Origin: Patescibacteria group bacterium UBA1449 | GTDB taxonomy: Bacteria > Patescibacteriota > Microgenomatia > UBA1400 > UBA1449 | NCBI GenBank assembly: GCA_002335355.1 | Contig: DCTD01000054.1 | Span: forward strand, 27,450-37,371 | Direction: 5' to 3' | DNA length: 9,922 nucleotides | The notes under the pieces: generated by a model | Told to the model about the DNA's origin: nothing | What the model saw: only the letters and a program-made list of their open reading frames with translations | Databases searched by the model: none | Translations under genes and position numbers: made by a program | Part shown: piece after piece, positions 1 to 5,806 of the stretch | How the letters are laid out: each line of letters opens with the position of its first letter | How positions within the stretch are numbered: the stretch's first letter is position 1

Positions 1-759
1 TTGATATGAAGATGCTGCTGTAGAGGATAAAAACCAGCCGATTAAAGCAATCCACAAACCACCGAGACCGGTGCCAAAAAACGGGACTGTGACCCCAAAG
101 ACCATAGAGATGCCGATAAAAATGAAAATAAAACCAAATGTCTGACCAAATAAGGAAGCAATTCTGGTAGAGAGCCTCAAGTTTCCGGTAATACTCCAGA
201 TAATCGACCGCAGAATCCGGCCGCCGTCAAGTGGAAAGCCAGGGATGAGATTAAACAACCCAACCAAAATATTTACTGGTCCAAGCCATAAGAGGAGAGT
301 TTGGATAGGTGAGAGTTCGGAAACAAACTGACCAGGCGATGCATCTTCAGTAAGAAAACTATCGACGCCCTGACTGGCAAGAAATAAGAAGAATACACCT
401 AAAACAAGACTGGTTAATGGACCAACCACCGCCATTAAAAACTCTGTTTTGGCAGACTCAGGTTCCTGTTCTAAGTTAGATACACCACCAAAAAGAAACA
501 AGGTAATCCGGCTAATTGGCAAACCTCTGGCTCTGGCTACCAATGAATGTGCCAGCTCGTGGGCTAAGACGGAGGCAAAGAACAGAAAAGAGGCAGCAAT
601 GCCCACACCCCATTGAAGAGCAGGGCTCCAATGGGGTTGGAGTTGAGGAAAAACGCCAACGGCTAAGTTCCAGGTTACTAGCAGGAAGATGATTATCCAA
701 CTGAGATCAATGGTGACCTCTATTCCAAAAAGGCTGCCAAGACGAAAACCTCCATTCAT
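1..759 (-). CDS. M50 family site-2 protease, C-terminus beyond the window edge
   Basis: Intramembrane zinc metalloprotease of the site-2 protease family (PF02163 type), which cleaves membrane-embedded substrates such as anti-sigma factors. My translation gives 253 codons open through base 1. The zinc-binding motif HELAH is at residues 67-71 in a hydrophobic helix. The second motif, NLIPGFPLDGGR at 170-181, supplies the third zinc ligand, Asp178. Hydrophobic segments lie near 19-37, 46-72, 107-128, 151-172, 203-225 and 232-249. An RITLFLFGGVSNLE stretch (84-97) is typical of the branch that often carries C-terminal CBS domains, which would lie off the window. The start is ATG at 757-759, with a perfect AAGGAGG (764-770) 4 nt upstream that abuts the stop codon of the aldo/keto reductase gene, so the two are probably co-transcribed and translationally coupled. 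Substrate unknown. Confidence 0.93.
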   Translation of the reverse strand, partial: MNGGFRLGSLFGIEVTIDLSWIIIFLLVTWNLAVGVFPQLQPHWSPALQWGVGIAASFLFFASVLAHELAHSLVARARGLPISRITLFLFGGVSNLEQEPESAKTEFLMAVVGPLTSLVLGVFFLFLASQGVDSFLTEDASPGQFVSELSPIQTLLLWLGPVNILVGLFNLIPGFPLDGGRILRSIIWSITGNLRLSTRIASLFGQTFGFIFIFIGISMVFGVTVPFFGTGLGGLWIALIGWFLSSTAASSYQ

Positions 760-763
760 AGCG

Positions 764-770
764 CCTCCTT
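764..770 (-). promoter_or_regulatory. Shine-Dalgarno of the M50 protease, abutting the upstream stop codon
   Basis: On the minus strand AAGGAGG lies 4 nt before the protease ATG and immediately after the TGA (771-773) of the aldo/keto reductase gene. A ribosome terminating on the reductase would therefore sit over this site, an arrangement suited to termination-reinitiation coupling. It also fixes the protease start codon. Confidence 0.85.
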
Positions 771-1577
771 TCAAACATAGGCCAACGATCCAAGTGCAGA
801 GTAGTGCTCGTTGAGGTTGTTAAGTGTACCCATATCTTCATTATTGATCTCAAAATCAAAGACATTTATGTTTTCTTCTACATGGTTTTTTTGATTGGCT
901 TTTGGAATAGGGCAAGTACCGCGTTGGAGGTTCCACCGGATTAAGATTTGGGCTGGGGATTTAGAGTATTTCTGGGCGATTTGGTTAAGGGTTACATCAT
1001 CAATTCGGTTTGTTCTTGTTAACGGGCTATACGCTTGAATGATAATCTGATTATCCTCGTAGTAATCATACATTTCCTGGCTGTAACCGAATGGACTCCA
1101 CTCAATCTGATTAACTGCAGGAGTTTCTCCACTCTTTGCAATGAGAGTTTCAATCAAGTCTATTGAATAGTTACTAACACCTATGTCTCGGGTTAGTCCC
1201 TCAGAGCGAGCCTTGATTAAGCCCTCCCACAAGTCTTCTCCAGCACCAACAAGAGGTGGACGGTGGATTAGTAAGAGATCTACATAATCCATATCCAACT
1301 CTTCTAAACTGGATAGAGCTCTGTGGTAGGTATCATCAGTCTCCTCAACTTTGGTGACGATAAATAGTTCGTTACGTTTAACTGTGCTGCTTTTAAAGGC
1401 TACTCCAATACCTGGTTGAGTGCCGTAGTCGCTTGAAGTGTCAATCAGCCGATACCCAATGTCCATAGCATAGGCCACCGTTTCAGTGGTATCTTGAGTT
1501 AGTTGCCACGTACCAAGACCCATGACCGGCATGGTTCTACCGGTATGTAGAGTGAGGGTTGAGTTTTTGTTAAGCAT
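771..1577 (-). CDS. Aldo/keto reductase (NADPH-dependent, AKR superfamily)
   Basis: 268-residue soluble (beta/alpha)8-barrel oxidoreductase that reduces aldehydes and ketones with NAD(P)H. The full catalytic tetrad is recognisable: Asp46 (LIDTSSDYG), Tyr51, Lys76 (FIVTKVEE) and His105 (LLLIHRPP). Other family marks are the GLGTWQL strand near 20-26, GVSNYS at 133-138, NQIEWSPF at 156-163 and the cofactor-binding IPKANQKNHVEE segment at 224-235. Length and motifs fit the 2,5-diketogluconate-reductase-like group, but the physiological substrate cannot be read from sequence. The start is ATG at 1575-1577 with only a weak purine stretch (AAAAAG) before it; a later Met at residue 16 would remove the first beta-hairpin and is less likely. 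It lies 70 nt downstream of the OB-fold gene and directly upstream of the M50 gene. It appears intact. Confidence 0.95.
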   Translation of the reverse strand: MLNKNSTLTLHTGRTMPVMGLGTWQLTQDTTETVAYAMDIGYRLIDTSSDYGTQPGIGVAFKSSTVKRNELFIVTKVEETDDTYHRALSSLEELDMDYVDLLLIHRPPLVGAGEDLWEGLIKARSEGLTRDIGVSNYSIDLIETLIAKSGETPAVNQIEWSPFGYSQEMYDYYEDNQIIIQAYSPLTRTNRIDDVTLNQIAQKYSKSPAQILIRWNLQRGTCPIPKANQKNHVEENINVFDFEINNEDMGTLNNLNEHYSALGSLAYV

Positions 1578-1647
1578 GCTTTTTACACTTTAGCTAGTAA
1601 TAAATGTTTTATCCAAGACTCGTAAGTCTCTTTACCAGTACTTTTCC

Positions 1648-2121
1648 CTATTGCTCAACAACAGTAATAGAGTCAGTGAGAATAAACGGCCGGCCTTCAT
1701 AAACGGCTACTAAGTCAGGTTGAATATCAGGATCAAGCGTATCCCGGTAAACCGTAAAAACAAATTCATTCACTGTACCGGTAAGCCGAACCTGTCTTTC
1801 ATTCAGTACCCCTACGGCTTCTGCAACAGATTCACTGATGGGGGAGCGGGAAACAACCAAGATCTCATCGTTAATAGCTTCCCCTGGGACATCGAGGACA
1901 ATTGTATTTCTGCCGATTACATCGTCAACTTCACCTTGGACTGTCACCTGTTGACTAATAAAGTCTTCAGGATTATTCGTAATTTCATCTAGACGTTGAA
2001 TAGCTGGTGCTGGTGATTGGGTTGGTGCTAGTACACCTGTTGGCTGGTTAGTCACCCAATAACCAATTAGTAATATGACTAACAAAATAACGAGACCAGT
2101 TACTAAAAATCGGTTATTCAT
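1648..2121 (-). CDS. Membrane-anchored OB-fold-like protein
   Basis: 157 residues. An N-terminal hydrophobic helix (about 6-23), with no lipobox Cys, is followed by a Thr/Pro/Ala-rich linker (25-40) and a beta-rich domain from about 43 to the end. The segment LDEITNNPEDFISQQVTVQGEV (44-65), followed by alternating strands and a second VRLTGTV (111-117), resembles the tRNA_anti/OB-fold domains found in small exported bacterial proteins. It is probably anchored by a signal anchor with the domain outside the membrane. The ligand is unknown and I do not assign a function. The start ATG (2119-2121) has a strong AAAGGAG 5 nt upstream. The stop is TAG. It is the first gene of the probable three-gene minus-strand operon with the reductase and the M50 protease. 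Confidence 0.8.
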   Translation of the reverse strand: MNNRFLVTGLVILLVILLIGYWVTNQPTGVLAPTQSPAPAIQRLDEITNNPEDFISQQVTVQGEVDDVIGRNTIVLDVPGEAINDEILVVSRSPISESVAEAVGVLNERQVRLTGTVNEFVFTVYRDTLDPDIQPDLVAVYEGRPFILTDSITVVEQ

Positions 2122-2150
2122 ACGTACTCCTTTATAAAACTCTTTTTATT

Positions 2151-2179
2151 TATATGGTCTCTCATAGACAGTTGATCAA
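2151..2179 (-). promoter_or_regulatory. Candidate promoter of the OB-fold/reductase/protease operon
   Basis: On the minus strand a -35-like TTGATC (2174-2179) is separated by 17 nt from CATATA (2151-2156), which overlaps an alternative -10 TATAAA (2149-2154). It lies 29 nt from the start codon, leaving room for the AAAGGAG ribosome site. Neither box is a perfect match, so this is a candidate only. Confidence 0.35.
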
Positions 2180-2534
2180 AACTATATCCAACTATTCAGA
2201 GGTATACATGAGAATTAAGTAAGAAACGTGTATGAAACAATAATTAGGAGTGGTCTTTTCTTAACGTATAGTTTTCTTTATGGAATTTCTTTTGATAAAA
2301 AGTGGAGGATAAAACTGAGCTATTCAAGTGTACTAATAACTGCAATCCAAAATGGTTCTATAGTTAATGATATCTCGATTGAATATACACTCAAGGGTTA
2401 GCGTAGCCCAAAATAGGCTAAAAACTATGAGAATTACTATTACATACAGAGCAATTTTATTATTCATGCTTATTATTCTACTATGCAGCAATCTGTGGTT
2501 AGATACTATTAGTAAAAACCTCACGTTTACAAAA

Positions 2535-2543
2535 TGCTATAAT
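2535..2543 (+). promoter_or_regulatory. Extended -10 promoter positioned for a leaderless transcript
   Basis: TGC (2535-2537) followed by a perfect TATAAT (2538-2543). Eight nucleotides (CTCCCCAT, no Shine-Dalgarno) separate the box from the ATG at 2552. Transcription normally begins about 7 nt past the -10 box, which would put the start point at or within 1-2 nt of the ATG. No good -35 is present, as is usual for extended -10 promoters. Confidence 0.6.
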
Positions 2544-2551
2544 CTCCCCAT

Positions 2552-3286
2552 ATGCATCTAACATTTTTTGATTATGAGATACCTGTTTTACGTGCTTTAG
2601 TTAAACTAGGTGGATCAGCCCGTACTAGAGATGTTTATCCTGTTGTAGAAAATATAATGCTGCCAAAGTTAAAAAATCATCCAGAAGAATATGGACATTA
2701 TAAACTTCAAACAGATATTATTTGGAAAAACAAAACCCAATGGGCAAGAGAGTTTTTAAAAAGAAAAGGCGAGCTTGATGGTTCACAGCGTGGAATTTGG
2801 AAAATAACTGACACTGGGAGGGAAAGATTAAGGCTTATAGATGTTACTGGAAAAGATCCTGATGAAGGAAAAGCTGCTCTAATAGGTATTGATGAGTCGG
2901 TAGCAGAGACAGAAGAGAAACCAGAAAAAGTATTTGACCAGATAGAAAAGATACAAGATCATGGAGATATTCTTGGAGTGAGAGGGATCGTATATGAACC
3001 AGTTAATGAACAAGGAGTAATTCTGCTGTTTGCAGCATTATGTTATGAATTAGGTTTTAGAATTGAAGGAATCCAAACAAAGTTTCCTGATGCATTGTTA
3101 ATAAGAAAGAACAGCAAAGGGACGTTTTCAAAGTGCAAAGCTGAGTTTGAATTTAGATCAAGTAATTTCTTGAGTCACCAGCATCCGCTTAATGGATGTG
3201 ATTTAATCATTTGCTGGGAGAATGACTATAAAGATTGTCCAATAGAAGTACTTGAGTTAAAAACTATCGTTGCAAACTTTAAATAA
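2552..3286 (+). CDS. Mrr-N-like winged-helix protein with putative PD-(D/E)XK-like C-terminal domain
   Basis: 244 residues, soluble, complete (stop TAA). Residues about 5-95 look like the Mrr N-terminal winged-helix domain (PF14338 type): an early hydrophobic helix with a GG turn, then W58 and W64 in an alpha-helix (IIWKNKTQWAREFLKRKGEL), then the wing RGIWKITDTGRERL (80-93). A charged linker (100-145) leads to a compact C-terminal domain with FPD (178-180), EFEFRSSNF (198-206), HQHPLNGCDLIICW (209-222) and CPIEVLEL (229-236). The Asp180 / Glu198-Glu200 arrangement followed by a hydrophobic CDLIICW strand resembles a restriction-endonuclease-like core, so it could be a stand-alone modification-dependent nuclease or a DNA-binding defence protein. 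That is inference: the classical E-x-K signature is not clear. No methyltransferase or ATPase partner lies beside it. Confidence 0.75.
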   Translation: MHLTFFDYEIPVLRALVKLGGSARTRDVYPVVENIMLPKLKNHPEEYGHYKLQTDIIWKNKTQWAREFLKRKGELDGSQRGIWKITDTGRERLRLIDVTGKDPDEGKAALIGIDESVAETEEKPEKVFDQIEKIQDHGDILGVRGIVYEPVNEQGVILLFAALCYELGFRIEGIQTKFPDALLIRKNSKGTFSKCKAEFEFRSSNFLSHQHPLNGCDLIICWENDYKDCPIEVLELKTIVANFK

Positions 3287-3579
3287 TACAGTATGGCTCT
3301 AAAAGTAGGAATAGTCAGAATGGGACTCCACTTAATTCCTTCCCCTTTAAACTCCACATCTTTCTTCCCAAACCCCGTTATTCTCGGGTGATTGTAGAGA
3401 GGGATAGTAGGGGAAGGATCATTCGCTCTCAGGCTCCAAAACTGAAATACGAGGATAAATAACAAACATATGCAAAATATCAATGTGATGCAAAAACCAG
3501 GGAATAGATAAAGTCACTACCACCCAACCGGTTGAAATCTCTCCTTGTAAAATGCTTGACAATAGCAATATATATATAA
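3287..3579. other. Convergent intergenic region
   Basis: About 290 bp between the winged-helix gene (plus) and the hemerythrin gene (minus). It contains the palindromic repeat at 3337-3418 and an alternating TA tract (about 3569-3577) close to the hemerythrin stop. A TTG-initiated minus-strand frame crosses the repeat but has no ribosome site and its translation is largely repeat-derived, so no gene is called. No strong hairpin plus T-run terminator is visible for either neighbour. Confidence 0.6.
3337..3418. repeat. Palindromic intergenic repeat with 10-bp perfect arms
   Basis: TCCTTCCCCT (3337-3346) and its exact reverse complement AGGGGAAGGA (3409-3418) are separated by 62 nt that contain a smaller central hairpin (CAA/ACCC at 3369-3375 against GGGT/TTG around 3386-3394, with a GA bulge). 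The layout and the purine/pyrimidine-rich arms resemble the dispersed palindromic elements (REP/MITE-like) seen in many bacterial genomes. It lies between convergent genes and could also act as a bidirectional transcription barrier. Copy number cannot be assessed from a single copy. Confidence 0.55.
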
Positions 3580-4140
3580 CTATTCCGAAGTGTGCTGATT
3601 AAGATATTTGTGTTGCAATTGGTCTATCCAACTGTGATATTGCTCATGTTTGCCTGCCCCGATAACATCCCGTTCCAATGTCTCAAATTGTTGTTCAATC
3701 TCCTGTTGTTTAGTAGGGGATAAGGATGCTTCAGCTTCAGTAAAGAGAAGGGTATTTTCCTTCTGAATGTGAGTGGTGAGCAGGGTAATATACCCTTCAG
3801 CGTTTAAAGCAATATGAACAGCATCAGCATTGCCCGGCTGATAGCTTGCCAGGGATTCGGCCATGCCCCGGATATAGTCACGTCCGGCTTTATGTTCACC
3901 AAGCAGATCATTAATCAATTGGTTAGTTTCCGGCTGAGAGATTTGTGGGAATAAAATACCTTCTTCTTTGCCATGGTGGCATTTGTCAGCAAATTCCCGC
4001 AAAAACTCGACAATCTTTTCCAGATCCTCTATAGGAACTGCCTCTCCCTGCTTTATCTGCCGGGAAACCTGTTTTATGATTTGCAGCATCAGCATAATGC
4101 CGCCGTGTTCATCAATTAAGTCAGTAATAGGATTAGTCAT
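3580..4140 (-). CDS. Hemerythrin-like HHE domain protein
   Basis: 186 residues, predicted soluble and largely helical. Hemerythrin HHE cation-binding proteins (PF01814) form a four-helix bundle holding a di-iron (or other metal) centre and sense, store or detoxify O2, NO or peroxide. Candidate metal ligands sit in order: His12 (LIDEHGG), His55/His56 and Glu60 (DKCHHGKEEGILFP), His83 (LLGEHKAGRDYI), His124 and Glu128 (LTTHIQKENTLLF). The C-terminal tail (about 140-186) is a charged helix. Start ATG at 4138-4140, stop TAG. No Shine-Dalgarno precedes it; instead a TGC-TACAAT box lies 8 nt upstream of the ATG. It follows the broken histidine kinase gene by 30 nt on the same strand, suggesting an original two-gene unit for oxygen or redox signalling. 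Intact. Confidence 0.9.
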   Translation of the reverse strand: MTNPITDLIDEHGGIMLMLQIIKQVSRQIKQGEAVPIEDLEKIVEFLREFADKCHHGKEEGILFPQISQPETNQLINDLLGEHKAGRDYIRGMAESLASYQPGNADAVHIALNAEGYITLLTTHIQKENTLLFTEAEASLSPTKQQEIEQQFETLERDVIGAGKHEQYHSWIDQLQHKYLNQHTSE

Positions 4141-4148
4141 ATGTCTGC

Positions 4149-4157
4149 ATTGTAGCA
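4149..4157 (-). promoter_or_regulatory. Extended -10 promoter placed for leaderless hemerythrin mRNA
   Basis: On the minus strand TGC (4155-4157) precedes TACAAT (4149-4154), then exactly 8 nt (GCAGACAT) and the ATG. There is no Shine-Dalgarno. The geometry is identical to that of the winged-helix gene at 2552. It lies in the 30-nt gap after the kinase stop codon, so hemerythrin may be transcribed independently even though the kinase gene is broken. Confidence 0.5.
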
Positions 4158-4170
4158 GAATAACTTTGGC

Positions 4171-4921
4171 TCACCAACTGTATGTTGTTTGTCTGTTATT
4201 TGCCAACGGCAAAGAAAAAAAGAAGCTTGAACCCTTCCCTGGTGTGCTTTCAAACCATACTCTACCGCTATGCGCTTTAATAATTTGTTTGACTATCGGC
4301 AAACCCAGTCCATAACCTTTGGTCTGTGGAGAATTCCCTCTATCAACCCGATAATACAGGTCAAACAGATGCTCTTGCTTCTCAGCCGGTATGCCTTGCC
4401 CAAAATCCTAGACACTCACGATGACATGATTTTTATATTTCCGGCAAGAAACAACAACTTTTCCAGCTTCAGGTGAATATTTAACTGCATTGGTGAGTAA
4501 ATTAATCAGCACACGCCTGATCTTTTCCTTATCAGCCCTTATACTTGCGGCACTATGTACCTCGATATTAATTGTGTGTGTTTTAACTATATACTGGTAA
4601 TCCCGTACAGTCTCGGTAATTAAACGATTCAAACTAAATCGTTTTCTGTTTAAGTGAACGATACCTTCTGACACTCTCTGAATATCCAGTAGATCAGTAA
4701 TAAGATGAGTGTTCTGTCAACCTGTTGCTCTTCTTTTCAATTAAGCGGACCGTTTGAACATCATCTTTATGAAGGAGTCGTTTTTTTACCATTTGTGTAT
4801 AGGCTTTAATTACCGAGAGAGGATTTTTCAGGTCATGGCTGACAACACTTACAAAATTAGCCGTGCTCGTATCCTGTGCTGCTTTATGGCGCTTGTTTCT
4901 ATCAGATTTATTGCTATTCAT
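4171..4921 (-). pseudogene. Sensor histidine kinase, interrupted by a frameshift and an in-frame amber codon
   Basis: Reading across two lesions reconstructs a roughly 250-residue soluble histidine kinase with no sensor or membrane segment. The H-box is FVSVVSHDLKNPLSV with phosphoacceptor His29. The reading frame then shifts within about 4706-4720: the first frame ends at TGA (4694-4696), while the next frame reads HLITDLLDIQRVSEG, the expected second dimerisation helix. The catalytic domain follows: N-box LINLLTNAVKYSP, a TAG at 4408-4410, then G1-box DFGQGIP, F-box HLFDLYYR and G2-box GYGLGLPIVK, ending with TGA at 4171-4173. The TAG falls just before DFGxGIP, where Gln is common (VSVQDFG), so it is one C-to-T step from CAG. 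I chose ATG 4919-4921 because GAGG lies 8 nt upstream; a start at 5044 would add 41 residues with no domain. Either a decayed gene or sequencing error. Confidence 0.85.
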
Positions 4922-4932
4922 ATCAATATCCT

Positions 4933-4949
4933 CTATTCTATCAGAATAG
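4933..4949. promoter_or_regulatory. Perfect inverted repeat just upstream of the kinase start
   Basis: CTATTCT (4933-4939) and AGAATAG (4943-4949) form a perfect 7-bp inverted repeat with a 3-nt centre. It begins 12 bp upstream of the kinase ATG and overlaps a possible minus-strand -10 (TAGAAT). It may be an operator or an mRNA hairpin next to the ribosome site; no family assignment is possible. Confidence 0.35.
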
Positions 4950-4996
4950 TGGAGCATATGACAGCGTTCCAGTCTTGGACTAAACGACACAGATGC

Positions 4997-5025
4997 TTTA
5001 TAGTAATAGCTATTGTAACTATGAT
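4997..5025 (+). promoter_or_regulatory. Candidate promoter of the transport gene cluster with palindromic spacer
   Basis: TTTATA (4997-5002), a 17-nt spacer and TATGAT (5020-5025) form a plausible plus-strand promoter whose transcript would begin near 5032. The spacer contains the perfect 10-bp palindrome AATAGCTATT (5005-5014), a possible operator. The hairpin-T-run at 5070-5102 would then lie in the leader ahead of the MFS gene. Box matches are imperfect. Confidence 0.3.
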
Positions 5026-5069
5026 GAATATCTATCTTCTTCATCGTCTGACTGGTGCACGCCTGTTTT

Positions 5070-5102
5070 GAGGATAGCTTTCAAGCTATTCCTCCTTTTT
5101 TT
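5070..5102 (+). terminator. Intrinsic-terminator-like hairpin ahead of the MFS gene
   Basis: GAGGATAGCT (5070-5079) pairs with AGCTATTCCTC (5084-5094), giving a 10-bp stem with one bulged T and a 4-nt loop, followed by a run of seven T (5096-5102). It is oriented to stop plus-strand transcription, yet no plus-strand gene ends just upstream; the next gene in that direction begins about 30 bp later. It could be an attenuator in the MFS leader or a block on antisense transcription across the divergent kinase gene. Confidence 0.6.
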
Positions 5103-5131
5103 CCGTTAGTAATATTTTGTTACTGAAGTAT

Positions 5132-5794
5132 ATGAAGCGCATTAATCTGGTTATCTCGACCTTAATCATCTCAGACCTGTTCTTGTTTTTTGGCCTGGGT
5201 CTACTGTCGCCGATTTTTGGTGTCTTTGTCTTGGATCATATTCAAGGAAGCAGCCTGGAAGTGGTTGGGATTGCTACTTCAGTCTACTGGCTGGCACGAG
5301 TAGTTAGTGTAGTCCCAGTCAGCTGGTTACTGGATAGACTTAAAGGCGAAAAGGATGAGTACTATGCGGTCTTAGTTGGAACCTTTACCATGGCCTTATT
5401 ACCGCTGTTGTATATCTGGGCAGACCAGCCTGCACATATTTACCTGATTGAATTGGGTAAAGGAGTGGCTAATTCACTGGCAGTACCTGCCTGGAGGATT
5501 CTGTTTACGAAGTTTGTCGACCGCAACCTGATTGGGTTTGAATGGTCGTTTGAAGATGTCTGTGTCGGGTTGGCTACGGCTTTAAGCGCCTATATCGGGG
5601 CAGTCATTGCTGACTCTTTTGGCTTTAAAATACTTTTTGTTATGGTCAGTTTCATCAGCATCCTTGGGGCTTTCTGTCTGACAAAATTATATGCTGAAAA
5701 AAGAATCAGGAAGAGTGAATACGGTTTATGGGATTTGTTAACCAGGAATAAAAGTACGGAGATGGCCCCCTTGAAAATTGATGGCATTAAATAA
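5132..5794 (+). CDS. Half-size MFS-type membrane protein (six transmembrane helices)
   Basis: 220 residues from ATG 5132 (225 if the TTG at 5117 is used; I prefer the ATG, though neither has a good ribosome site). Numbering from the TTG, hydrophobic helices lie at about 11-38, 48-72, 84-102, 107-131, 147-167 and 169-190, with a degenerate MFS motif A-like loop LLDRLKGEKDEYY (71-83) between helices 2 and 3. That is the N-terminal half of a 12-helix major facilitator. The protein then ends in a hydrophilic tail (about 191-225) and a TAA, and the next gene starts 12 nt later, so no second half is encoded here. It could be a true half transporter that dimerises, a family of small MFS-like proteins, or a truncation product. 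Substrate unknown. First gene of the plus-strand transport cluster. Confidence 0.8.
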   Translation: MKRINLVISTLIISDLFLFFGLGLLSPIFGVFVLDHIQGSSLEVVGIATSVYWLARVVSVVPVSWLLDRLKGEKDEYYAVLVGTFTMALLPLLYIWADQPAHIYLIELGKGVANSLAVPAWRILFTKFVDRNLIGFEWSFEDVCVGLATALSAYIGAVIADSFGFKILFVMVSFISILGAFCLTKLYAEKRIRKSEYGLWDLLTRNKSTEMAPLKIDGIK

Positions 5795-5806
5795 TATTAC
5801 ACCAAC

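Larger units (their letters stand above)
2122..2551. other. AT-rich intergenic region without a convincing gene
   Basis: About 430 bp between divergent genes, clearly more AT-rich than its surroundings. It holds the candidate promoter of the minus-strand operon at its left end and an extended -10 box at its right end. A 5-bp hairpin (TAGCC 2404-2408 with GGCTA 2416-2420) lies near the middle. Two short overlapping, oppositely oriented frames with hydrophobic translations occur around 2333-2561, but neither has a Shine-Dalgarno or recognisable similarity, so they are not called. The low-complexity composition and the lone nuclease-like gene beside it would fit an insertion site for horizontally acquired DNA. 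Confidence 0.6.

Noticed and set aside
1616..1629. Short perfect inverted repeat AGACT-CGTA-AGTCT between the OB-fold and reductase genes
   Set aside because: A 5-bp stem with no T-run on either strand; too weak to call a terminator or operator.
2333..2561. Two short overlapping frames on opposite strands with membrane-like translations (internal ATGs near 2467 minus and 2427 plus)
   Set aside because: AT-rich DNA produces hydrophobic translations by chance. Neither has a Shine-Dalgarno or a recognisable family, and the plus frame runs through the promoter and start of the next gene.
3226..3483. Minus-strand frame of 85 codons with a hydrophobic N-terminus
   Set aside because: It starts at TTG with no ribosome site, reads through the palindromic repeat, and its 3' end overlaps the winged-helix gene in antisense.
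3543..3573. Possible weak terminator after hemerythrin (TGCT/AGCA stem then TTTT on the minus strand)
   Set aside because: Only a 4-bp stem and four T residues; insufficient.
3555..3580. TTGACA followed by a TA-rich tract resembling a plus-strand promoter
   Set aside because: Spacing to any good -10 is wrong (13-15 nt) and it would fire antisense into the hemerythrin gene; probably chance in a TA repeat.
4754..5071. Plus-strand 105-codon frame ending at the hairpin-T-run
   Set aside because: It is antisense to the conserved histidine kinase H-box region and has no recognisable domain. The coincidence with the terminator-like hairpin was considered but is not enough to call a gene.
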